From: Parelaphostrongylus tenuis
Taxonomy: Eukaryota; Nematoda; Chromadorea; Rhabditida; Metastrongylidae
DNA: 64,000 bases
Assembly: GCA_019055375.1 (NCBI GenBank)
Contig: JAHQIW010006092.1
Coordinates: 558,001-622,000, forward strand
Direction: 5' to 3'
Of this stretch, positions 12,941 through 25,600 are shown in pieces; the stretch's first letter is position 1, and each line of letters opens with the position of its first letter. A program made the translations under genes and the position numbers. The notes beneath the pieces are model-generated. The model was given only the letters and a program-made list of their open reading frames with translations. It made no database searches and was not told the origin of the DNA.

Positions 12941-13250
12941 TCAATCTGTTAAGTAGAAAAGGATGACAGTCATGTTTTACCAGCCACGGGCAATCGAGTG
13001 TAAAACACTGCCCGTTCCGTGATTTCATCACTTGACGGCACCTGTAACTAAATTCGATGTCAATTTCTCCTTGCAGAGGATATCTCTCGGCGGAACTAAC
13101 TGAACCGAGGGACACCGCACAAGTGATGCCGAAACACGTGTCTTCCACTATATAAGTGCCATAACAGACCTATGAAAGGCTTAAAATATGTTATCAAATC
13201 ATATTGTTGAGCGAGGTCCCAAACACTCAATAAGAAAGGTACAAACGGGT
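12940..13250. repeat. Partial family A element
   Basis: It carries GGGCAATCGAGTGTAAAACA in its centre, then GCCGAAACACGTGTCTTCCA and AAGTGCCATAACAGACC. Its right end (AAAGGCTTAAAATATGTTAT) resembles the outer end of the copy at 34975-35765. The left arm is missing. Confidence 0.6.
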
Positions 13251-13612
13251 CCTCAGCGGGGGAGGGAATGGAGAACACGATACCTTCACATCACCCTACG
13301 CCCTGACGTAAAGAAGAGCACGCAGTATGTCAAACTTAGAAATCGTATTGATTATGATTATTCATAGAGAACATATTGGTTTCTTAGTAAATACCATAAT
13401 CTTGACTGCAATCCATTTTTGTTTATGGAACGGCTCAAGTGTTAAGCCCCTTTATTTTCTATTCTAATCTTCTTAATAATTAATGATGAGCGTCACTTGA
13501 GTCATTTACATTCGTCTCATTACTACTTTTCAGTATGAAATCCTCGGGATTAAATGGCATTATCATTGGTTTTTTGTTCATAATCTTCTTCGTTAACTAG
13601 TAAACTAATTCA

Positions 13613-13627
13613 TTTCCATTGTTTTAG
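13613..13627 (+). promoter_or_regulatory. Probable spliced-leader trans-splice acceptor before the carbonic anhydrase ATG
   Basis: The pyrimidine-rich run TTTCCATTGTTTTAG ends directly at the ATG at 13628. No upstream coding exon is seen. In nematodes an acceptor abutting the start codon usually receives an SL leader. This is inference from sequence context; an unseen 5' UTR exon is the alternative. Confidence 0.45.
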
Positions 13628-16600
13628 ATGGCGTTTCTGAGTCAACTATCAGGTCATCTGCAAACTTTGAAAGAAAAAACCGCCACCATGGCAGAAGGAG
13701 CGCCGGCTATTGGTGCACATCTCCAGTCTTTAAAGGTAAATCCAATTGGTGATCGTTTAGATCCAGGTAAGCGTGTTATGTGTTAGCTTAAAGTGCGCTA
13801 CAATGCATTAGATGGCGGTATTGACTTCGCCTCAGAGTAATCATATCCTTCCACCTCTTCGTTGTCATAAATTTGGCACCAAACTTATGCGGGGAGATAG
13901 AATGGTAGAGTTGACACATTGGCAGGTCTTTTCAAGGCATTGTGTTAACAACATTGGCAATACCGAATGTTTATAACGAGGTTTGGTAGACCAATTGCAT
14001 GTAAGTTGAATGCATTTTGCATCCTTATGCGGCTGATTAACGTCGAGTGCTTCCTTGTTCTTACTTACTCAGTGGGTCATTGATTTTTAGCTATTCTTGT
14101 TGGTCATCCTGTAAGTTCTTCAAGTCCAGTATAAAATAGAACAATTTCAGGATGGTGCTCCGAAACTCATCGAAAGCGCATTGAATGCTAAAAATGAATT
14201 TTTGAACAAGGTGAGCCTTTGAGGATTTATTAAATCTTCTCATAAGTTTTGACACTGGAGCAATAACTACTAAATTTATCAAATAGAAGTGACTAAAATT
14301 GCTCAACAACATTATTCAAAGCATGCGCCATCAGCCTGAACACAATTTTACCATCTCTCATCACCGTCGACGAAAAGAGAATCTTTTTTAAGAGTCAACG
14401 TTATCCGAATCGATGATTGTCACTAGATCAATGGGGAACTCCAATTCCTCGGCCAAATGGATTCGTGCCAAAGGCTATGCTCACCATCTTTTAGAACGCG
14501 ACCGAACCGATTTACTGGGAACTTGTTGTCAATCGGAGCGATGATGAACGCCAAGCGCTGCTGTGGGCACTTGGATAGCCACAATCGAGCCCTGTCACAC
14601 GTCGGCGTCGCCATAATTACATTGTGCTTCAGGACAGCGCAAGGCTGCACGTCGTCAGATTGTCAAAGAGGAAGTTCACCGAACCGAGCGGGAGGTTTCT
14701 GGATCATTCGCCGTGCAGTCCCTACTAGTTACCGTTTGAATATCACCGCTTATGGTTGCTGGAGCACCTTCTGAGCAAGAAAAAGTTTCGAACATCAATC
14801 ATTTCCGTCGAGGATTGACAACTTTCTTTATATCCAAGGATGACGAGTTCTATGAGCGCGGTATTGATTTGTTGCTTGAGAGACGACAGAAATGTGTTCA
14901 GGCTGCTGGCGTATAGTTTGAATAATGTTGTTAGGCATTTTTGACTACCTAGTTGATAAATTTGTGTTCATTGCTCTAGTTCCAAAACTTATAAGAAGAC
15001 CTCATAAATTGGAGAAGCTATAGCTCACTCTAAACAATGGAATCAGTTGCTTGTTGGCTCCAACTTTCAGGTTAAACTCGACTCATTGGGAAAAATGCTG
15101 AACGTGTCTGGTTTAGGACGCTGTCCATCACCCATAGATATCGTCCCTATCATCACTACTTTTGATGAAAATCTACAGAATGCTGAGTTTAGGTAAATTA
15201 CTCGATATCGCTTGCTTGGCATTCGAAAAGGTTTTATATAGTTAGTCACACAGTTAGTGATTGTTTTGGCAATAATCTGCTGATTTTGATCACTTATTTA
15301 TTATCAGATGTTTTATTCTAGCGCCCCGAACGTTAGCTCCCTGCCTCGTAGTTCATGCAACAAATTCAAGTAATCTTCTCAATTCAATAAAGTTTCTGTA
15401 GGGAAATGGGGGTCGGTGGCTGAGTGGCTAGTGATGCTCAGTGCGCCTCAACTCGGATCAATTCCTTACTACCTCAACACTTTCCGGCGCCCAGTCCGGC
15501 CATCCCTTGCCCCAGTCGGCCATCCCGAGATTCTAAGGAAACTGCTTGACCAGAATTCTACGGCGTTCGAGAAGTTGATGAAATCAAGCTTCAAACAAGC
15601 GAAGAGACGATTCAAATGCTTGAAGTAATGGGATCCCTTCAATAGGAAAAAAACCGTGTTACGAGTCTAATAAAATAATTATGTGGAAAAATATTGAACT
15701 ATGATGAATTCACATCAAAGTCTATTTTATCATTTGGGAAGGACTTGAATCTAGGTGAATACAGCAGTTAGGATACATACCGCTTGATGTAGAGTGATGT
15801 GCAAAACTTTCGCACAACGAGTGACTGTCCGTTCTATAGTGCCTCTTGAAGAAAGTATGATTCCAGGGTAGAGTATCATAGCACGGGCGACTTTCACGCC
15901 ACAAATACTGGTGATGCATTGCGACTTATACGCGAAGGAAATGAATCTGAGTTAGCAATTTCATTTCTGCCTGAAGAACAGTATCATCTGGATATGCTCA
16001 CCTGGCACTGGAGCACCGAACCGATGAACGGCTCTGAACACACTATTGGTGGTATGTCATGCTAATAGCGTTTACGAATCTTAACAAATCACTATTTGTA
16101 CGGTCCAACTTTCAGGCGTCGGCTACGCTGGTGAACTGCATCTTATTCATCGTAATACTCGCTTCTCCACTATGGAACTGGCATTGAAGCAACCAAATGG
16201 TGTGCTGGCTATAGCGATTTTCCTAAACGTGAGGCTTTCTCAATAGTTCACATGTGTTTAATGGTCGCCATAATCTTCATCTCAGCGACGGTCTCGGAAA
16301 CAAATAAAATTGCAACTTGTCAAGTGTATAAAATCAAAATGTAGTGTATGGAATATATGCTGAAATTCAATTATTTCTTGTTTATCTATAAATTCACATG
16401 CACACTGTTAGGAAAGCGAAACATCGTGCTTGATATTGATCATTCCTTGAGGGATATACCATTACTTCATCAAGCATCGTCTGAGATGATTGAATACATA
16501 TTTGGCCTTTAACCCTTTGGCTTCCACATTGATATATCGCCGGCACGCCGCACAATCGCCGAGGGGGCGAGGAGTGCTCCAGTGATACGTGAAAATTTCC

Positions 16601-19600
16601 TAACGAAATTCAAATTTCTATCGATACTAAAGAGAGTTTAATGGTCAGTAAATGATGGAATGTGCTAGAAGAGACTTCAGTGAGGTTTTACTTTGTCGAA
16701 ACAAAGCCAACACTTATTCTATAACCACGCTTATCTCAAGGGGATAACCGAATGCTCATAAAATGGTCATATTTTGGACTATTATTGGACTTTTTTATGC
16801 CACCTTATATTTGTTCATATTTCACTTATATCCTTCATTTATTAGACGAAGGAAAGTTTTGGGGCACTTTCAAAAAACTGAGCATTTATGTGTAATTCCC
16901 AAACAAAACAATAATAACTATTCTTCAAAATAAGTACCATCGTTTTTACGACTTTGTGCCACTGTCCGCCAAGTTTCGGATCTGGGTAAAGTACCATTCT
17001 TTTGACTTCGAATCAAGGAATTTAAGCTGCTTTTTGAACTTCATTGAACGATTCATATCGGCGACTTTTCAAAAAGTGTCCCATTGATCTGAAAAGGTCA
17101 AAGTCGGATGAAGCGCAATCTGGACTGCAGGCGCGATGCGGCAAAACCTCGACTCCGTCTAGTTCATCACCTTTGGTCTTTTTTACAGTGTTCCGTCTGG
17201 CATTGTCTTGCTGCGTCAAAAGCTTTCGGTCGAGCAAGGCCGGGTACTTCGTATTAAGGCTTGTAACAAACTGAAAATAAAGACGAATAATATCTAGGCC
17301 TTCAATGGGAAATCCCACATAAGAATCTGTAATATTTCCATGATATAAATCGGAATTATCTCATGCTTATTAAAGTGCCCAAAACTTTCTTCCCAATCGT
17401 AGTATTCTGCTTATAACAGTTTATTTTGTATATCGCCACAAAAGAATAAATCGCCGAAAAATGACTACATCCATATTTTGTGCTTATGAATTAAAAATTC
17501 CGTTATAAATTTTTCAGTTTTGATATCCTGCCTTTCTAACAGCGGCCAAAATTCATAATAGTGATTGAAAATCGCAATGAGTACTTTGGCATGATGCTGC
17601 AAACTGCATGTAATGCCACCTTTACGATGACTCTCAATGATTTTCCAATTAATTGTGTACTTCAAGAGTTAAAACTTATATAAAATGTAGAACAGATGTT
17701 GCATCGCTCTACAGTTGACCACTTTTTTGTATCAATATACTTAACTTAAAACATTACTTGTTACTGCAAAGTTTGTCAGTGGCCAGTAGCACTAATTTTA
17801 CATGTTTTACGTATTTCTTTTCGGCTGAATGCCCTTGTATTCGAGTTTCACATCATCGTTCAAAGAATCACGAAAAGAAGTTGGATATGCGTTGCCAATC
17901 TACTTTGTATCGGAGTTAGTGAAATGTTAGATAACTGAGCGTTTTACTCATAATGATTTTGCTTAAGAAGAACCATCTATACTAAATGACCTCAAGAATA
18001 CCACCAAGAAACTAAAGGAAGCGTCTTGGTGGGAGATTGAACCAGAACTTCTTCTCGATGGACGGCAGCACAAAAGCACTCATCACTGCGAACAGCTCGC
18101 CTGCCGAGCTACCGTGTGCGACAGGGGAGGCTCACGCTGTGAGTCTGTCGTACCCATTCTGTAAAAGAGGGGCGCAAGGTTCGCTAATGCGAATTTTCCC
18201 CCACGCGGCACGGCAGTCGGTGTATCAAATATGATACACTCGCGATTTAAAAGGTTAGATTGAGTTGGTGTGGCCTAGCGATGTATCGGGTCAGTGCTGC
18301 TATTCTCCCAGACAGATGTGGGTGCCAACTCATGGAAGACTTGGTGCGCGGGATCGAACCATCGACCAATTGCGTATGGCAGGACAGCTGCAACCACTTC
18401 GCCACACGCAATCTTCCATATGTAATAAATATGGGAGGATGGGCGGTGGCCGAGTGGTTGTCGGGAATCAAGGTGTTGGTTTGACCCTACTCCCCCACAC
18501 TCTCCTGTAATCATCGACGAACGCCCTACGAAACGCTTTCACTTAGGTTCTATCGAGATTGCTAGGAGATTTGCGCTACCAGCTTTCCACATTATTTATG
18601 AAAAAGATGAAATCTTCAAACAGCGCTCTTAAGAACATTTGAGATAATCAACCTAGAACGAATGTGAATGATGCACGCGGGCGAACAAATCAAATACTAA
18701 AAGTGCTGGGATCCGCACTGTAGAATGCCATGACGGGTCGTGTGTGCAAAACATCTATGTAATACATTGCTATTTGATTTTAGACGATCCATCGTCACAA
18801 TTGGTTGTATGGATTCCAGCCCTTCTTTCATTTGATACGTTTCCTCTCATTACTTCGAACATTCCAGGTGTTGCATCGGCTGTTGCTTGATAATTTCACT
18901 TTTTTCGTGAATGTTGCAGTATACCTCTCAAAACAATTCTTTCTGCAGTTTTTGAAGTAGTTGAGCTAAGGCGTACGTTGATTGGTTGCAAGAGATTGTG
19001 GAAGGGGAAATCGAACCAGTGCCTTGCTTATCATATTCCTTTCTGATATACAGCATCACTAGCCATTACCTTATCCCACCTCCCTATTCCATCGATTATT
19101 TTTGGAAAAACAGGTAAATGCAATGACAAAGTCGGCCGAAATTTGATACTCAAAGCAGGAAGGAAAAAATGAGGGATTTTTGAACTTACAGGGCGAATTG
19201 GCAGAACAATACAAATGTTTCGCATTGTACTAGGTTCATATTACGTCTACTGCAGAATATAGAAATTTTTCTATGTTGTTTATCACAAATTTTGGTCCCA
19301 GAAAAACGAAGATAAAACAACGAGAAACTCAAAGCACAATTAAATAAAGAAGCTCTCAATCCTAAAGCTCTGTAATTTTTTTTCTCGAGAAATAACAAGT
19401 AAATTGGCTAACACATTTGCCGTTCATGAAGTTTTTTCCATTGATTTTGAGATTTTCCAACTGACTCAAGTGATTATAGGAATTCATCCAACTACTTCAG
19501 AGGCATATGTCTTTCAGAGTGATCATTCAATCTTTGACAGCCACACGGCCTGATTTTAGGACGTATCGCGCTTCGCGTCTACGTCGGTGTGGCAGCGGGT

Positions 19601-22600
19601 AGCTTGTATTATCACCCTTATCACCAGTGAGTATATAAGAATTTATTGGTAAAGCAACCCTTTGGGTTCCAGGTTAATTATATACGATACACCGATTGCT
19701 GCGAGGCGCGCGAGAAAAATTCGCATTGACGCGCGTCCCGCTCCCAATCTCCCCCTCCCTCTTTTTTTTCCAAAGCCTCCTTAAGTAGTGAAATTTAGGT
19801 TTCAAGGAGATATTATCGTGATCGCATTATGGAGCATCACAAAAGAACTTTTGTGAATAGTATTTTCGACAAGAGTGCATCACTCTTTTGAAAATTTTCT
19901 ATGTTTCGACTTGAAATCGCCATTATTACACAAAAGAACGTATATTCAGGTGGTACATAACACTCAACATCAGTTTTTTCGTACTCATTCAATAGCTTGC
20001 GAATACACATTCTAATTCTGAGTTAGGTCTCTGGATAGACCTTCACACTACGATCCGCTGACTAAAAGAGTTACCTTTAAAGGCGTTATACCAAGTGAAA
20101 GCAGATAAGTTTGCGCTCAAAGTTCCTTTTTTCAACTTTACAGTGGATATGTTTTTTGTTATAAATAGAATTTAAGACAATTTTTACTGCTAGAATAGAT
20201 TTATATCATTGAAGTGACCTCTAAGAACGTATTTCTAGTTGAACGAAAACACCTCCATATCCTAATCATCCCCAGTTTTCAACGCAAAAGCTACATCCTT
20301 GGTTTTCTTATCTTAGCACTTTTAGCACTTTATTTGAACCGTCATCACGGTAATTTTTTTTTTCACAGTGCGGATCCCAATACTTCTAGCATTCAATTCG
20401 TTTTTTGTCTTCTTCTTGAACGGCGTAGAATATTGGTTGAGCGAGTCTCCTTGCAATCTCGAGGATAGCCTTTCCGTAGGACGTTGTTGTTGACTGCTGG
20501 AGAGAAGTGGGGTCGGCTTCACGCGCGTTGTGATCATCATCACAACCACTCGGCTACGACGCCCCTTCTTATCTTAATTCTATATATTCTTGTCTCTACC
20601 TTATTTTTGATTTTTCACGTCAACGTCAATTCGTTTTTACAGTGTACCTCAAAACATTTGTCAACAATGAAAAACTTTGGGCACTGAAAGGGCATGAAGA
20701 TAAAAGTTGGAATCCTAACCTATGCAATACAAATTCTATGTTAACGGCCACAACGCTTACGACTACATCTCGCATGAAGGGAACTGAAGCATTCTAAAGC
20801 AACATGCATTTTAAATAAGCTGCACCTCGTGCGAGATATTTCAATTTTGTACTAAGTTGGTTTGTGGAAATACCTTCATATTACGTCCTACTAATGGAAA
20901 AAGATAACATATTTCAATACAAGTTGATTTTTTCAATCTCAGCACTTTTTGGCATCACATAGTAAATTTTTTCAATCTCAGCACTTTTTGACATCACACA
21001 GTAAAATTGCGGTCTCAAGAAAATTTATCTTATCTTTCGATTCAAGTGTTTTCTCAAGACCACGCTCAGCCTTCCATCTGCCTGATGATCATTTTTTGAT
21101 CCATGCACGTGGTCTATTATAAGGCAACGTATAGAGCCCGATACACGTGTTTTGGCCTTGACAGCCTCGCCAGTTGGGTAGTTCCCTTCGTCTTCGTGTA
21201 TCGGACTCTATAAGTTGCCCTATAATAGACCATGTGCATGGATCAAAAAATGATTTTCAGACATTTCAAGAAAACTTTGTTGCTGGAGAAGGATTGAATA
21301 TTACAGCAGGGACTCCTATGAGTTTATTTTCAATAAAAAGAATGGCCAGTTGTCCTAACTGTGCTCGTGTTTCCTTTTATCCAACAGAGCATTTTCACTA
21401 GGCTCTTAGTGGTCGTTTGATAGTTTACCAAATGGAGATTTAAGTACTAAGTTTGGCTTGTAAAAGACCTTTCAGTGCGCTATACCATAAAGAGGATAAC
21501 GTTTTTTAGTGGATTATATCGCAGCTTGTTCAAACTTCATACTGGTTTCTAGTTCTATAATGTAAATTTGGATTTTACAGGTCTTATCGTCACAAAAGAT
21601 AGATAAATGGAGAAACGTTTTTTAGTAATTAAAAGCCCACGTGTCCCAAAAGTTATTACTTTTTGATTGGAAAGGTATATTTTTGAAGAAGCGACATACC
21701 AGTTTTTATGCCCTTGACAACCACATTTACTGCTTTCAGTACATATCGTGCGTCGCGCTTGCGGCGACGACGCGTCCGTATCATTACGTGCTTCTATGAA
21801 AATAGAAAATTAATTGCTGACTGAGGTTTTCAGAGCACCTTTTCAGCATAAAACAAAGGGATATCATAGATTTGACTCCTGTAAAGTGTTCTTGACAAAG
21901 AAAACGCCCATCTGCCGGTAATCATTTCATGTTTCAACGAAAGAACACATCTTTTGAAAAGAAACTTACTTCCAGTGCTTTCAGTTGTCATTTTAACATT
22001 TGCTGCTTTTTCTTTGAGGTATGTTCTTATATTCAGTGGTAGCTTGAAAAATACCGATTCTCAGATTAAGCTCACTTTGTCGAACGACTTTCATATTACA
22101 TTCCACTAACGAAAAAAGGTAAGGTTTCGCTCCCAGAGTGCGTTGTTTCAGTTCCACAGCGGATTTTTTTTACATTACAAAGTGTTATTTTGATGTTAGT
22201 AAACTTTCTCGCTATGAAAAACAAGACTGTCATTTATATTGATCATTTTCATTTATTTTCATATTTTGTCATTCAATGGGCTTATATAAACGTATTTTTA
22301 TGAGAAAGAGCACCCTGTTGTCTCGAAAGTTTTTTCATCACGGTTTGCGTGAATGCGATTGCATTATATGAAAGTGCTTGTGTGTCCTTCTTCTTTTCTA
22401 AGAAGAACTTTTTCATCAGTTTATAGTAATCATTCGCTAGCTTGAAAAAGTTTGTAATTCTTATACTAAGTTCGTTTTGTGAAAAGACTTTTATGGCATG
22501 TCCTAGGCAAGTAAAAGAAAGCGTTTTGCAATCGGATTTCATTTTTCCAAATTTGCAAAGGATTTTTTTCGATTTTGTATAGTGAAAGTTCGATCAAGGA

Positions 22601-25600
22601 AACTTTGCAGCTATTAAGCATTGAAAATTTAATGGAAAAATTCCTATAAACTTGTTCTATCAAAAAGAGCATTATCCGAAATATTCCCACTTTTAATAAA
22701 ATTCGTGCGAACTGCAGTTGCATTCTATGAAATGTTCTCGTGTTTCCTTGTCTTTTTTACCCAGAAAAGTATTTTCACTAAACAGTTGAAATCAATATTA
22801 GCTTGAGAAATGGAGAATTTCGTACTAAGTTTGGTTTATGAAAAAAAAAACCTTCTTATTGCGCTGCAATAAGTGAAAAAGAACTGCAAATTTTCTTTTG
22901 ATTTAGATACTCCGTTGTTTAAACATTACGCTGACCTTTTTTACTTACTACTTTTTTACTTTTTACTTACTTACGTACTTATACAGTTAAATTTTGATTT
23001 TTGAGCAAACTCAGTGTTATGAAAAGATAGACTTTTCAGTGAAGAAACTTTTTTTTTTCATAGAGCATGCCTAGATGTTCCAAACCCCCCCCCCCTTTCA
23101 ATTCGCAAGGACATCCTGTGAAAACCATACTTCTAGCTCTTGTTTTTACTATTGAAAAAGATATCCATCGCAAGCAGTTGTGTAACAAGGAGGTTTCTGT
23201 TTTACTATTGGACGTTTAATCACATGTATGTGGTCTTATTGGAGTCATTGACAGAGAAGAGAGTTTGATCGGAGGCATGAAGTCATCTTGAGGACATTCG
23301 ATAAAACGAGTATGTAGAGGGCATAAACGGTGCGAATGTCCAGTGTCAAAATCACCACGATTATTCATTTTCGTAGTACAGAATAAACGAGGACAACAAA
23401 AAGCCAATATCCATGAATTGATAGAACGAAGCTTTTTGTAAGTCAAAGAGTTTCCAACTCCAGAAGTATATTAATGACCGAGAAATTACTGAAAGTTATT
23501 GATGAAATGGGATGGCATGGTGTGCAGTATCATTTTTGACAAAGTTGATCTATTTATATTCTCTTTTAAAGCCAAACACGAAGAGTTATATTAATCTGTA
23601 TTCAGCAGCTGACGTTTGGACAGTTCGCCTTCTTCAGGATCTTCAAAGGTCAAATTTTCCACTATCGAATTATATAACTAAGAGAATTGAGTGGTGAACA
23701 AAAATTTTTTGTTTTTTTTTGTTTTTTTTTGTTTTTTTTTTGTGTTTTTGTTCACCACTCAATTCTCTTAGTTATATAAGTAACGTAATAACACTGCGAA
23801 AAAAGCAGTGAAAATACTATAATTTCGAACTATCGAATTATTCAAACACCTCCATTATTCCTCTAGAAAAATTCGCCAGATCCATATTTCAATCGCATCA
23901 ATCACAAAATCAACTAGCAACACAATGAACGCTTTTTATATGCGTTCCACTGATTAAGTTCAAGCGGGGATCTTTGGAAGGGTATAAAAAACGCTCGTAA
24001 TGCGTTCCACCCATCAAAACAGCAGTCTTATATACTGACTCAAATCACGAGTGATAGCGAGGCATTCTTCCCTGCGGTTTATATAGATTGGTCGTGTTAA
24101 TTTCAAAACGCCTCTGAATCTTTCGTGCTAATGTTTTATGTTCTTGCGCAAGGATGGTGATTCAATATCAAAGTCTACTTCGTCATACCTCTTTGCTTTA
24201 TGTGTGCCAAGCGGGCTATTTCGTTAAAATGACGCTTGTCAGCTAGGTGTTCTTCTATGCGGACATAAAGTGGCCTACCCGTCTTGCTAATGTATTAACC
24301 GTCGCAAGCTTTGCAAGAGCTTAGATAAACCGTTTCTATGCTCATGTAATCACCGCCTCTACCCTTAGGGCATATTTGGTATTGTTCTGTTGTACAGAGA
24401 CGCCCATATGAGCGGTTACAAACTAATTGGCGCCTTAGAGTATCCGGTGGCATTTCAATGATCGTTACCGATTTCTCTAAATCCTGCTCTTTTCGAATGA
24501 CGTTTTATAGTGCGCTTACTTCATTTGAAAAGAAGGGGAGGATATACGAGACTATCCATTTATTCAAATTTTCTTTCGGAGGCGTGTTGTTTTCTCTAAT
24601 GCTAAATCGAGGGATTACAAATTGTAGCCACTAAAAATGGCTATCTTCTGTGCCGGTTTCACGGAATCTACTCTCTACTCTCTACCAGTACACACAGCGG
24701 CGGCTGTTTGAAACACGTTTTTTATCAACGCCTTTTTCGTGTGTGAGGGATGAAAGAAAAGGTTGTGAACCAAGATATTCTTATTATTTGGCTTTCGGTA
24801 CCACTTCATAATGTAGCTGCTATCCGTTAAGTTTATTTCCACTTCAAGAAAAGGATCCGATTATCGCTTTCCTATTGAGGAATGCGGCCTCTTCATCAGA
24901 GTCCCCTTGTTCTCTGAATGGACATAATAATCATGCGACCGATCGAAGACGTTCCACGTCAGATTGAATTTTAGCTTTTAAAAGTTAGACAAAATCAATA
25001 AACTACACAACATACTAAAAAACTGCAGAACGTTCCAGCGTTTCAAGGAGAAAACATTGAATTGTTCCCCTTTAACTGATACTGAAGATACATAGAAACT
25101 ATATCAGTAATTTTGCGGAAAGGATCAACATCATATTTTGAGAAAAAACAGCAGTATACTGGTTACGTCAACTTCCTAAACTACAGTAATCTATTTGAAG
25201 GAATCACACGACGAAAATCCGACAATCACACCGTTTATTGAACTTCTGCCAAATATTACCTACAAAGGAAACGAGATTCGCATTGGTCATTTCAACTTTG
25301 GTGGACTTTTCCCACCACCGGGTAAGCCGTATCCATTCCTTTTGCCTCCACGATGAAGTAAATGAAGAAATCTTCCATTAACTCTTTTGAAAAGGGGAAT
25401 GTTTTGTAGTGTACGAAATAATACGGCTTTTTCCTCACTAACGAACGAAAGTCTGCAAAAAATAGAGCAAAAGACTATATACAGTAAAGTCAAAGATAAT
25501 TAAACAGAGGGTGTTTTTTAGAGAAGACGAAGGAATTCTGGATGTATGAAGGCTCAGAAACTGTGGAACCCTTCCGTGAAACCGTCCAGTGGCTAGTATT

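Noticed and set aside
14768..14915. Open stretch [14 protein letters not shown] as a further exon of the gene starting at 13628
   Set aside because: It matches the C-terminus of mariner transposase and lies between mariner inverted repeats; the true exons join in phase without it.
15550..15640. REVDEIKLQTSEETIQ frame as a carbonic anhydrase exon
   Set aside because: It has no counterpart in the fold, and exon 3 joins exon 4 (15867) in phase with the conserved ATNTG segment.
18262..18514. Four overlapping 74-81-codon frames
   Set aside because: They lie over two SINE heads with tRNA-like boxes; coding is unlikely.
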